From contig CALJKL010000019.1 of NCBI GenBank assembly GCA_937973555.1, positions 1-64,000 on the forward strand: a stretch of 64,000 nucleotides of DNA, given 5' to 3'. This DNA is from an uncultured Flavobacteriales bacterium (GTDB lineage: Bacteria > Bacteroidota > Bacteroidia > Flavobacteriales > Weeksellaceae). Below the pieces are notes generated by a model. It was not told where the DNA came from. It saw only the letters and a list, made by a program, of their open reading frames with translations, and made no database searches. Made by a program: the position numbers and the translations under genes. Shown here one piece after another: positions 35,648 to 44,140 of the stretch (its first letter is position 1; the number at the start of each line of letters is the position of its first letter).

Positions 35648-37210
35648 TTAGAAAGGCATGTCCTCGTCTTCGTCATCATTCATGGCTGAGCCGGAAATGT
35701 TGCCACTGTCAGGCATGCCAAAGGCAGCACCAGGGTCAATAGAAACCCTCAAACTGTCGAAGCCACTTGGTTCGTTTTGCTGGGCAAATCCAGAAGAATG
35801 ATAACTTCCAAAAAGATCGAGATCCGAAAACTTTGCCAAACTTCCAAGGAAGGAAAGCCTTACATCTGAAATGGAACCATTTCTGTGTTTTGCAATGATC
35901 AATTCGGCTTGGTTGGCAGAAGGTGTTTCGTCTTCCCAAGTGTCTATTTTATAATATTCCGGACGGTAGATAAAAGATACAATATCAGCATCTTGCTCTA
36001 TAGCTCCGGATTCCCTCAAGTCGGAAAGTTGAGGTCTTTTGTTAGGTCTTGTTTCTACCGTTCTCGATAACTGCGAAAGAGCAATTACCGGAACATTTAG
36101 TTCTTTAGCAATGGCTTTTAATGAACGTGAAATGGTAGCGATTTCCTGCTCACGGTTTCCTCCGCCTTTTCCACCAGAATTGGCAGTCATTAGCTGCAGG
36201 TAATCTACCATGATGATTTTTACCCCGTGCTGCATCACCAATCTTCGGCATTTTGCTCTGAAGTCAAAAACAGAAAGCGCAGGTGTTTCGTCTATGTATA
36301 AAGGGGCATTTTCCAAAGCAGAAACGTTAGAGAACAGTCTTTGCCATTCTTCTTCCGACATTTGTCCTTTTCTGAGTTTTTCTGAAGAAATGCCTGTTTC
36401 CGAAGCAATCATCCTGGTGATGAGCTGAACGGATGCCATTTCCAGTGAGAATAATGCCATTGGAACTTGGTGCTCCACAGCAATATTTCTCGCCATAGAT
36501 AGCAAAAATGCGGTTTTACCCATCGCAGGACGTGCTGCAATAATGATAAGGTCAGAATTTTGCCACCCGCCGGTTTCTTTGTCCACATCTCTAAAACCTG
36601 AAGGAATACCCGAAAGACCTTCTTTGTCTTTCAAAGATTTAATTTTATCAATAGCTTCTTTTACCAATGAATTGGCAGTATCAAAACCTTTTTTGATGGT
36701 TCCGTTGGTAATTTCGAAGAAAGATTGTTCAGCCTTGTCCAAAAGTTCGAAAACGTCTGTAGACTCTTTATATGAATTGTCAATAACATTGGCAGAAACA
36801 TTAATCAAACTTCTTAAGATAAATTTTTCTAAGATAACACGTACATGATATTCTATGTGGGCAGAAGAAGACACCCCCATGGTTAATTCAATGATGTAAT
36901 GATCACCCCCGGCAAAACCCAATTTTTCAGTTCTTTTGAGTTCTTGGATGGTGGTCATTAAATCTACCGGCTCATTTTTTTCGTATAAACGAAGGATAGC
37001 ACTAAAGATTTCTTTGTGCCTTGGATCGTAAAAAACTTCCGGTGAAAGTAAGTCTATAGAATAATCTAATCCCTTTTTATCGATTAAAAATGTACCGATG
37101 ACCAATTTCTCGAATTCAACTGCATTTGGCGGCATTTTGCCGTTTGAAATAGAAAGTTCCTTCGCGAAATTACCATGTATTAAACTTGATAATGTTTCCT
37201 TCTGTACCAT
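35648..37210 (-). CDS. dnaB: Replicative DNA helicase DnaB
   Basis: This hexameric helicase unwinds the replication fork, 520 aa. The N-terminal domain (about 28-170, MPPNAVEFEKLVIGTFL) binds primase. A linker and the RecA-like motor follow, with Walker A ARPAMGKTAFLL at about 226-237 and Walker B IIMVDYLQLM. SQLSRTVETRPNKRPQLSDLRESGAIEQDAD is the motif around the arginine finger. No intein is present. The C-terminus is acidic (NDDEDEDMPF). A perfect -7 box ends only 4 nt before the ATG, which predicts a leaderless or nearly leaderless mRNA. Confidence 0.97.
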   Translation of the reverse strand: MVQKETLSSLIHGNFAKELSISNGKMPPNAVEFEKLVIGTFLIDKKGLDYSIDLLSPEVFYDPRHKEIFSAILRLYEKNEPVDLMTTIQELKRTEKLGFAGGDHYIIELTMGVSSSAHIEYHVRVILEKFILRSLINVSANVIDNSYKESTDVFELLDKAEQSFFEITNGTIKKGFDTANSLVKEAIDKIKSLKDKEGLSGIPSGFRDVDKETGGWQNSDLIIIAARPAMGKTAFLLSMARNIAVEHQVPMALFSLEMASVQLITRMIASETGISSEKLRKGQMSEEEWQRLFSNVSALENAPLYIDETPALSVFDFRAKCRRLVMQHGVKIIMVDYLQLMTANSGGKGGGNREQEIATISRSLKAIAKELNVPVIALSQLSRTVETRPNKRPQLSDLRESGAIEQDADIVSFIYRPEYYKIDTWEDETPSANQAELIIAKHRNGSISDVRLSFLGSLAKFSDLDLFGSYHSSGFAQQNEPSGFDSLRVSIDPGAAFGMPDSGNISGSAMNDDEDEDMPF

Positions 37211-37214
37211 GTAG

Positions 37215-37222
37215 CAAAGATA
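37215..37222 (-). promoter_or_regulatory. -7 promoter box of dnaB (4 nt before the ATG)
   Basis: On the minus strand TATCTTTG is followed by CTAC and then the dnaB ATG. The spacing is far shorter than the 14-21 nt seen at most genes here, so transcription should begin at or next to the start codon. Confidence 0.55.
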
Positions 37223-37298
37223 AAATTTTTATAAAGAGAAAGAGGTTAAACACACTTTTTGCGGATAGAAAGCAAAATGCTTTTATTGATAACGTTTT

Positions 37299-37339
37299 AA
37301 TGAAAATTTCATTGTGGATAACTTTGTAAGTTATCCATA
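37299..37339. promoter_or_regulatory. Dyad with two opposed DnaA-box sequences upstream of dnaB
   Basis: TGGATAACTT (37315-37324), TGT and AAGTTATCCA (37328-37337) form a perfect 10-bp inverted repeat. Its arms contain TTATCCACA on the minus strand (37313-37321, a perfect DnaA box) and TTATCCATA on the plus strand (37331-37339, one mismatch). The palindrome AATGAAA-A-TTTCATT (37299-37313) abuts it. It lies about 100 bp upstream of the dnaB ATG and 24 bp after the stop of the MFS gene. It could be a DnaA-responsive control site or simply a hairpin terminator without a T run. Confidence 0.45.
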
Positions 37340-37362
37340 AAAGTTAAAATTTTCTTAAAAAA

Positions 37363-38598
37363 TTAATACTCCATTTCTCTCAATTCTTTGGCTTGAGAGC
37401 CAACAAACAAAGTGACCAAAATGGTAAGGCTTCCCCCAATGATGACGGAAGGAATAACCCCGAAAACCTTTGCCATAAAACCACTTTCAAATTGCCCCAA
37501 TTCATTGCTGGAATTGATGAAAATGGAATTGGCACTTAATACGCGGCCCCTTATTTCATGAGGCGTTTTGAGCTGAAGAATCGTATGACGAACCACCACT
37601 GAGATGCCGTCTAGCATACCGCTGATGACCAATAACAAGAATGAAAGCCAGAAAATCTTTGAAAAAGCAAAAAGAATAATGCAAACCCCAAATCCAGCCA
37701 CAGCGAAAAGTAAAATTTTACCTTGATTTTTCTTCAATGGGAAAAGGGATAAAGTAAGAATGATGCACATAGAGCCAATATCTGTAGCTGCATTCAGCAT
37801 GCCGAAGCCTTCTGAACCTACCTTCAAAATATCACTCGCAAAAATAGGAACCAATGCCACCACCCCTCCAAAAAGAATCGCGAAAAGGTCTAGTGAGACC
37901 GCTCCCAAAATGGTTTTGGTACGGAAAATATAGCGCATGCCTTCTAGCATACTATCCAAAACACTGCTGTTTTTTTCTTTAACTTCAGAATAATGTCTTT
38001 TTACTTGCCAAAAAAACAAAGAGGCAATCATCAGCGATGAAAGGATGACCAAAAGCGTACCTTTTATTTCGATTAAAGCAATTAAAAAACCACCAATGGC
38101 ATGTCCAAAAACGGAAGCCGTCAAAAAGGTAGCTTGGTTGAGGGTAACTGCGTTGGAAAGATTTTCCTGAGGTACTGTTTTAGGCACCATGGATGAAACT
38201 ATAGGTCCCAGAAAAGCCCTTAAAATGCCGGTGAAAAAGATGACGCCGTATATAAAGTAACTGACTTGCTTATTGCTGAATTTCAAAAAAGAATAATTGA
38301 AAAATGCCGGCAAAATAAACAAAGAAATCAGGAAAATATAGGCGTAATTGGTGATGAGCAACAGTCGTTTCTTTTCAGAATTGTCAATCACATGCCCTGC
38401 GTATAATGCCATGGTAACGGCAGGTATCACTTCCGAAAGGCCTATCATCCCTATGGCTAAAGGGTCTTTTGTAAGAAGATAAATCCACCAGGCCAAAAGC
38501 GTAGAAAGCATTCTGAACCCTAAAATCATAAATAGCCTTCCCAGAATAAGGCTTCTGAATTCATGTATTCTTAAAACTTTTAGCGGCTCGAATTTCAT
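37363..38598 (-). CDS. MFS transporter
   Basis: This 411-aa protein has about twelve membrane helices of the major facilitator superfamily. The N-terminus FEPLKVLRIHEFRSLILGRLF is typical of the transmembrane-secretion-effector/MFS_3-like efflux group. AGHVIDNSEKKRLLLI after helix 2 fits the MFS loop motif, and HEIRGRVLSANSIFINSSNELGQFESGF is the second-half signature of this group. The substrate is unknown. It starts 3 nt after the GH3-type ligase gene, so the two are translated from one mRNA. That raises the possibility that it exports the ligase product (inference). Confidence 0.86.
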   Translation of the reverse strand: MKFEPLKVLRIHEFRSLILGRLFMILGFRMLSTLLAWWIYLLTKDPLAIGMIGLSEVIPAVTMALYAGHVIDNSEKKRLLLITNYAYIFLISLFILPAFFNYSFLKFSNKQVSYFIYGVIFFTGILRAFLGPIVSSMVPKTVPQENLSNAVTLNQATFLTASVFGHAIGGFLIALIEIKGTLLVILSSLMIASLFFWQVKRHYSEVKEKNSSVLDSMLEGMRYIFRTKTILGAVSLDLFAILFGGVVALVPIFASDILKVGSEGFGMLNAATDIGSMCIILTLSLFPLKKNQGKILLFAVAGFGVCIILFAFSKIFWLSFLLLVISGMLDGISVVVRHTILQLKTPHEIRGRVLSANSIFINSSNELGQFESGFMAKVFGVIPSVIIGGSLTILVTLFVGSQAKELREMEY

Positions 38599-38601
38599 TC
38601 T

Positions 38602-40104
38602 TTATATTTTGTATTTGGTTAAAAAATCTCCAATTTTTCGGTCATTGGCCAAACGCGGAATTTTGTTTTGTCCGCCTAGTTTACCTTCGGATTTGGCATA
38701 TTCCTGAAAAGCATTTTTTTGAAGTGGGGTAATTTTAAGTGGCTGCAAAACATTACCTGAAATCAAATCATCATAATAAGTATTTCTTTGGCGCATTTCA
38801 ATATCAAGGTTTTGCCTGAAGGTTTCCATGTTTTCCGGTTCTTTTTCAAATTCTATAAACCATTCGTGATAAGGAAGTTTTCCGTTTTCTGGATTTACCT
38901 GCGGCGCCAAATGGAACTCTGTAATCTGTGCAGGGAACTTCGCTACACAAGCTTTCATGGCTTCTTCTACCTCGAAGGCAATGACATGCTCGCCAAAGGC
39001 AGAAGTAAAATGTTTGGTTCTTCCCGAAACCAAAATTCTGTGTGGATTTTTAGAAATAAATCTTACTACATCACCAATGGAATAGGCCCAAAGCCCAGAA
39101 TTGGTGGTTAAGATTAAGGCGTAATCTTTATGGAGTTCAACGTCTTTTAAAGTCAATCTTTGAGCACCAGGTTTGCCGTATTGCTCTAGCGGTACAAATT
39201 CATAAAAGATACCATGATTTGATTGAAGCAAAAGCCCTTCTTCTTGGTAATCGTCTTGAAAGGCAAAGAACCCTTCACTGGCAGGAAATGTCTGGATGAT
39301 GTCTACTTTCCCACCCAGCAGCTCCTCCATTTTTTCTCGATAAGGCTCGTAATTTACCCCTCCGGTCACAATCAATTGAAGGTTGGGGAAAAGTTGTTTT
39401 ATTTTTTTGCCATTTCTTTCGATGAGTTTTTCAAAATACATGATGAGCCAAGGTGGAATCCCTGAAATCAAGGTCATGTTTTCTTTTTCGGTTTCTTTTA
39501 CAATTTTATCAACCTTGGTCTCCCAGTCCTCTATGCAGTTGGTTTCATAGCTTGGCAATCTGTTTTTTTGAAGATAATTGGGGATATGATGCGCCACAAT
39601 TCCGGATAATCTTCCGGTTTTAATGCTGTTAATTTCTTCCAATTCAGGACTTCCCTGAAGGAAAATCATTTTGCCGTTTACAAAATCTGCATTGTCTTTT
39701 TGAGCAATATAATGGAAAAGGGCAGATTGCGCAGCGGCAATCTGATAAGGCATTCCTTCTTTAGAAATGGGGATATATTTGGTGCCTGATGTGGTGCCGG
39801 AAGTTTTGGCAAAATATTCTGGGGTGGAAGGCCAAAGAATATTTTTGTCGCCGTGTTTTATTTTTTCTATGTATGGCTTCAGATCTTCATAATCCGAAAT
39901 TTTCACCTTATTCTGAAAATCTTTTACTGATTTTATCTCAGAGAAATCATGTTGTAACCCGAAAAGTGTTTTTTCAGCAGATTTTACCAAATCCAGTAAG
40001 AGTTTCTCCTGGAGATTTTCGGCGTTTTTTTTATAAAATTTTGCTTTACTGATATGTTTTTTTGCCCAAATTTTGGCAATAGATTTCTTGAGGAAGTTTA
40101 GCAT
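38602..40104 (-). CDS. GH3 auxin-responsive family acyl-acid amido synthetase-like protein
   Basis: This 500-aa adenylate-forming enzyme is related to plant GH3 proteins, which join carboxylic acids to amino acids through an acyl-AMP. The ATP-binding signature AKTSGTTSGTKYIPIS lies at about residues 99-114. Other adenylation elements are IVTGGVNYEPYREKMEELLG, TFPASEGFFAF, SIGDVVRFI and ILVSGRTKHFTSAFGEHV. The substrate in flavobacteria is not known. It forms a tight pair with the MFS transporter downstream. Its -7 box ends 4 nt before the ATG, as at dnaB. Confidence 0.87.
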   Translation of the reverse strand: MLNFLKKSIAKIWAKKHISKAKFYKKNAENLQEKLLLDLVKSAEKTLFGLQHDFSEIKSVKDFQNKVKISDYEDLKPYIEKIKHGDKNILWPSTPEYFAKTSGTTSGTKYIPISKEGMPYQIAAAQSALFHYIAQKDNADFVNGKMIFLQGSPELEEINSIKTGRLSGIVAHHIPNYLQKNRLPSYETNCIEDWETKVDKIVKETEKENMTLISGIPPWLIMYFEKLIERNGKKIKQLFPNLQLIVTGGVNYEPYREKMEELLGGKVDIIQTFPASEGFFAFQDDYQEEGLLLQSNHGIFYEFVPLEQYGKPGAQRLTLKDVELHKDYALILTTNSGLWAYSIGDVVRFISKNPHRILVSGRTKHFTSAFGEHVIAFEVEEAMKACVAKFPAQITEFHLAPQVNPENGKLPYHEWFIEFEKEPENMETFRQNLDIEMRQRNTYYDDLISGNVLQPLKITPLQKNAFQEYAKSEGKLGGQNKIPRLANDRKIGDFLTKYKI

Positions 40105-40108
40105 GAAG

Positions 40109-40116
40109 CAAATTTA
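40109..40116 (-). promoter_or_regulatory. -7 promoter box of the GH3-ligase/MFS operon (4 nt before the ATG)
   Basis: On the minus strand TAAATTTG is followed by CTTC and the ATG at 40104. The short spacing predicts a leaderless mRNA. The box is squeezed between the ATG and the terminator of the previous gene. Confidence 0.55.
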
Positions 40117-40149
40117 AAAAAAAAACCTCACGGTACTTACCGTAAGGTT
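40117..40149 (-). terminator. Terminator of the lysine-rich repeat protein gene
   Basis: AACCTCACGGTA and TACCGTAAGGTT pair with one mismatch (40124-40149), with a long T run on the minus strand. Confidence 0.8.
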
Positions 40150-40174
40150 TATATATTCCAAAAGAATTAACCAC

Positions 40175-40567
40175 CTATTTCTTGTTTTCTTTGTATCTCA
40201 TATCAGGCGTTCCGTCTTTTTTCATTTTTTTACTTTCTTTATATCTTTTGTCAGGAGTGCCGTCTTTTTTTAGTTTTACTCCCCCTGAAGAAGATTTTGT
40301 TTCTACTTTTTTAGTTTCCACCTTTTTTACTTCAGTTTTTTTCATTTCAGGTTTTTTTGCTTCAGTTTTTTTTACCTGAGTAGTTTGGGTTTCCATCTTT
40401 TTCATTTCTGTTTTAGTGGAAGTTTCTTTTTTATTCTTTTCATCCTTTACCTTCTTTTCGATTTTTTGCGGAGGCGTTGGCATTGAAGAATTAGAAGTCT
40501 GTGCTTGTTGCGCGTTAGCAATTCCTAATCCGATAAGGATAGACATTGCAGAAATAATTTTTTTCAT
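40175..40567 (-). CDS. Exported lysine-rich protein with tandem KKDGTPD repeats
   Basis: This 130-aa protein starts at the ATG at 40567, where a signal peptide begins (residues 1-20, ending IANAQ). The frame upstream to 40606 is unsupported. After the signal come low-complexity runs of Lys, Thr, Glu and Val (about 35-92, with TEMKK, TEVKK and VETKK units). Two tandem C-terminal copies of a 14-residue unit follow (100-113 and 117-130, KKDGTPDxRYKExK). The mature protein is highly basic and probably unfolded. No function can be given. It could bind nucleic acid, polyanionic glycan or the cell wall. It is monocistronic with a good terminator. Confidence 0.75.
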   Translation of the reverse strand: MKKIISAMSILIGLGIANAQQAQTSNSSMPTPPQKIEKKVKDEKNKKETSTKTEMKKMETQTTQVKKTEAKKPEMKKTEVKKVETKKVETKSSSGGVKLKKDGTPDKRYKESKKMKKDGTPDMRYKENKK

Positions 40568-40688
40568 ATTATAAATTTTTAATATTTCTGAATATTCAAA
40601 AACCATGCAATTTTTAGTTTTTTCAAAAAAAAGCTTGAAAATTTCAGACTCAAAATTTATTTAAAATCAACCTTTAACGTAATATTAC

Positions 40689-40696
40689 TATCTTTG
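40689..40696 (+). promoter_or_regulatory. -7 promoter box of mfd
   Basis: TATCTTTG is a perfect TAnnTTTG box. It implies a leader of about 55-60 nt before the ATG at 40760 and excludes the in-frame start at 40694, which overlaps the box. Confidence 0.5.
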
Positions 40697-40759
40697 CGGC
40701 CAACAAACGGTTTCGGGCTAGTCTCGAAATCGCTTTTGTCGTTTTACTCAATTTCAAAA

Positions 40760-43700
40760 ATGAATTTAAAAAACATACAGGAAACCCTGCTTCCAAACAT
40801 CTTGAAGAAGAATTTTGGGGCAGAAATTTTCGAAAATTTATTTAAGGATAAGCATCTTTCCGTAAAAGGTTTTGCAGGATCTGTACCCTCTGTTTTGGTG
40901 GCAGAACTGTTTCTTACCCAAAGAAAAGATGTTCTTTTCATTATTGATGATAAGGAATCTGCCTATTACGCCACAGGAGAATTAGAAGAACTTATCGGTG
41001 AGGAGCAGGTTTTCTATTTCCCGGAAACGCATTTGGAGCCTTATCAAATCGAAAAAACGCAAAATGCCAACATTGTTTTGCGCACCGAAGTGCTTAATAA
41101 ACTTACCATTGAAAAGAGACCAAAAATCATTGTTTCTACGGCAGCCGCTCTGTTTGAAAAAGTGATTAAAAAAGAAGATTTTAAAGCGATTTCTCATAAA
41201 ATAAAAGTTGGTGATCAACTCGATTTTGATTTTACGGAGGAACTGCTGAATCAGTTTAATTTCCATTTTACGGATTTCGTTTCAGAGCCGGGAGAATTCT
41301 CTGTAAGAGGCGGTATCGTAGATGTTTTTTCTTATGCCAACGAAAAACCATACCGAGTTACTTTTTTTGGAAATGAGGTGGAAAGCATTAAGGAATTTGA
41401 CATCGAAACCCAACTTTCAGTCAACAAAGTCACCGAATTCGAATTGGTTTCCAATATGAATTTTGTTACCACAGGCTCTAAAGTTTCTTTACTAGAACTC
41501 TTGCCTTCAGATGCAATCATCGTTTCTAAAAATGCTTTTTTAATAATCAAAAAATTGAGGGAATTTTACGAAAAGGCTGAACAGAAATTTGAAACTTTAA
41601 ATAAAGAGATCAAACATCAATCTCCTGAAGAACTTTTTGTATCGGAAGAAGCTTTTTTAAAGGATTTCCAAAAATTTAAAACGATAGACTTCACGCAACA
41701 GAAATTAGAAAACACAGCGGCTGTAGAAATGAAAATGGCGCAAAATGTTCAGCCGGTTTTCAATAAAAATTTCGAACTCTTGGCGGAAGACCTCAAAGAA
41801 AAAAAAGCCCAAGGCTTTGAAACTTGGATTTCTTTTTCGGGAGAAAAGCAGAAAGAAAGACTCGAAAATATTTTTGAAGAACTGAACCATGATGTTCCCT
41901 TTAAATCCTTCAAGTCTGAATTGCATGAAGGTTTTGTAGACAACGATTTGAAAATTTCGGTGTATACTGATCATCAGATTTTTGACCGTTACCAAAGATT
42001 CAAGGCTAAAAATGCTTTTGCCAAATCAGAGCAGTTGACTTTGAAAGATTTGATGTCACTCAAAATCGGAGATTTTATTACGCATATCGACCATGGCATC
42101 GGGAAATTTATGGGATTGGTAAAAGTAAATAATGACGGCAAAGTTCAGGAGTGCTTCAAACTGGTATACCGAAACAATGACTTGCTCTATGTGAGTATTC
42201 ATTCTTTGCATAAAATATCCAAATACAACGGACCAGAAGGGAGAGACATTCAACTGAATAAACTCGGATCGCCGGCTTGGAAGTCTTTGAAACAGAAAAC
42301 CAAGGCCAAGGTAAAACAGATTGCCTTTGATTTAATTAAACTTTATGCCCAAAGAAAGGCCGCCAAAGGTTTTGCCTTTTCACCGGATTCTTATCTTCAG
42401 ACAGAGTTGGAGGCCAGTTTCATCTATGAAGACACGCCTGATCAGGAAAAAGCAACCCAAGACGTGAAAGCCGACATGGAAAATGATGGCGTGATGGACA
42501 GATTGATCTGTGGAGACGTAGGTTTCGGGAAGACAGAAGTGGCCATAAGAGCAGCTTTCAAAGCGGCTACGGATGGAAAGCAGGTGGCGATTTTGGTGCC
42601 GACCACTATTTTGGCCTTTCAGCATTACAGAAGTTTCAAAGAGAGGTTGAAAGATTTCCCTGTGAATATTTCTTACCTGAACCGTTTCCGTTCTGCCAAA
42701 CAAAAATCTGAAACCAAAGAAGGGCTTAAAAATGGCAAAATAGACATTGTTATCGGGACGCATCAATTGGTAAGCAAGGATATTGAATTTAAAAATTTAG
42801 GCTTACTGATTATCGATGAAGAACATAAATTCGGAGTGAATGTAAAAGACAAACTCAAGACGTTAAAAGCAAATATTGACACCTTGACTTTGACGGCAAC
42901 TCCTATTCCAAGGACGCTTCAGTTTTCTCTGATGGCAGCAAGAGATTTGTCTGTGATTAAAACACCGCCGCCAAACAGACAACCCGTGGATACACAAATA
43001 ATAGGCTTCAACGAAGAAATTCTCCGAGATGCTATTTCCTATGAACTGCAAAGGGACGGCCAGGTGTATTTCATCAACAACAGAATTGAAAATCTTAAAG
43101 ATATTGCCGGACTAATTCAAAGACTAGTGCCGGATGCAAGAGTGGTTACCGGACACGGACAGATGGAAGGAAAGGAACTGGAAGCACGCGTTTTGGATTT
43201 TATGGAAGGAAAATATGATGTGTTGGTTTCTACCACTATTGTAGAAAGTGGAGTGGATGTACCGAATGCGAATACCATTTTTATCAACGATGCCCAAAAA
43301 TTCGGGATGGCAGATTTGCACCAAATGCGCGGAAGGGTAGGCCGAAGCAATAGAAAAGCTTTTTGTTATCTCATCACTCCTCCATACGACATGATGACTG
43401 CGGATGCTAGAAAACGCTTGGAGGCGATAGAACAATTTTCTGATTTGGGAAGTGGTTTCCAAATTGCGATGAAGGATCTGGAGATAAGGGGTGCCGGAGA
43501 TTTATTGGGTGCAGAACAGAGCGGTTTTATTAATGAAATGGGCTTTGAGACGTATCAAAAAATCATGCAGGAAGCCTTAGAAGAATTACAAAATGATGAT
43601 GAATTTGCAGATTTGTTCGAGAATGAAGAAGACCGCAAAAAATTATTCAAATCCCAGAAAGAAGTCAATATTGATACTGATTTTGAATTGATGTTGCCGG

Positions 43701-44122
43701 ATTCTTATGTCAATTCTACGGAAGAAAGACTATCACTCTACCAGAAACTGGCAGAAATTCAGCAAAAAACAGAACTTCAGCAGTTTGAAAACGAGTTACA
43801 AGACCGCTTCGGGTCATTGCCGAAACAGGCTTCGAATTTATTGAAATCTGTGGAGCTAAAATGGTTAGCTTCTGATATTGGTTTTGAAAAAATCATCATG
43901 AAGAATGGAGTTTTCTTAGGCTATTTCCCAGACAATCCTCAGGATAAATTTTATCAAAGTGAAAAATTCCGAAACATCATTTCTTATCTTTCTCAAAATC
44001 CAAGAGAAGCTCAATTGAAAGAAAAATCTGGAAAAGATGGGGTGCAGCTCATGATGCGCAAAGATGGTGTACAAAATGTAGATGAGGTGAATGTTTTGCT
44101 GACGAATATGTTAGCCAATTAA
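40760..44122 (+). CDS. mfd: Transcription-repair coupling factor Mfd
   Basis: This is a DNA translocase that removes stalled RNA polymerase and recruits UvrA, 1120 aa from the ATG at 40760. The N-terminal UvrB-like part binds UvrA (VKGFAGSVPSVLVAELF, FPETHLEPYQIEK, GEFSVRGGIVDVFSY). The RNA-polymerase interacting domain begins near IGDFITHIDHGIGKF. The RecG-like motor has Walker A CGDVGFGKTEVA, IIDEEHKFG, LTLTATPIPRTL and MRGRVGRSNRKAFCYL. A C-terminal regulatory domain ends the protein. It is complete and is followed by pth after 18 nt. Confidence 0.97.
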   Translation: MNLKNIQETLLPNILKKNFGAEIFENLFKDKHLSVKGFAGSVPSVLVAELFLTQRKDVLFIIDDKESAYYATGELEELIGEEQVFYFPETHLEPYQIEKTQNANIVLRTEVLNKLTIEKRPKIIVSTAAALFEKVIKKEDFKAISHKIKVGDQLDFDFTEELLNQFNFHFTDFVSEPGEFSVRGGIVDVFSYANEKPYRVTFFGNEVESIKEFDIETQLSVNKVTEFELVSNMNFVTTGSKVSLLELLPSDAIIVSKNAFLIIKKLREFYEKAEQKFETLNKEIKHQSPEELFVSEEAFLKDFQKFKTIDFTQQKLENTAAVEMKMAQNVQPVFNKNFELLAEDLKEKKAQGFETWISFSGEKQKERLENIFEELNHDVPFKSFKSELHEGFVDNDLKISVYTDHQIFDRYQRFKAKNAFAKSEQLTLKDLMSLKIGDFITHIDHGIGKFMGLVKVNNDGKVQECFKLVYRNNDLLYVSIHSLHKISKYNGPEGRDIQLNKLGSPAWKSLKQKTKAKVKQIAFDLIKLYAQRKAAKGFAFSPDSYLQTELEASFIYEDTPDQEKATQDVKADMENDGVMDRLICGDVGFGKTEVAIRAAFKAATDGKQVAILVPTTILAFQHYRSFKERLKDFPVNISYLNRFRSAKQKSETKEGLKNGKIDIVIGTHQLVSKDIEFKNLGLLIIDEEHKFGVNVKDKLKTLKANIDTLTLTATPIPRTLQFSLMAARDLSVIKTPPPNRQPVDTQIIGFNEEILRDAISYELQRDGQVYFINNRIENLKDIAGLIQRLVPDARVVTGHGQMEGKELEARVLDFMEGKYDVLVSTTIVESGVDVPNANTIFINDAQKFGMADLHQMRGRVGRSNRKAFCYLITPPYDMMTADARKRLEAIEQFSDLGSGFQIAMKDLEIRGAGDLLGAEQSGFINEMGFETYQKIMQEALEELQNDDEFADLFENEEDRKKLFKSQKEVNIDTDFELMLPDSYVNSTEERLSLYQKLAEIQQKTELQQFENELQDRFGSLPKQASNLLKSVELKWLASDIGFEKIIMKNGVFLGYFPDNPQDKFYQSEKFRNIISYLSQNPREAQLKEKSGKDGVQLMMRKDGVQNVDEVNVLLTNMLAN

Positions 44123-44140
44123 AATTTATATTTTTGTGAA

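Noticed and set aside
37211..37362. Chromosomal replication origin next to dnaB.
   Set aside because: Only two DnaA-box-like sites are present, with no box cluster, no obvious unwinding region and no dnaA gene nearby. A local control site or hairpin explains it better.
40694..40759. N-terminal extension of Mfd from an upstream in-frame ATG.
   Set aside because: That ATG overlaps the -7 promoter box at 40689-40696 and the extension has no similarity to Mfd N-termini; the ATG at 40760 fits the family.
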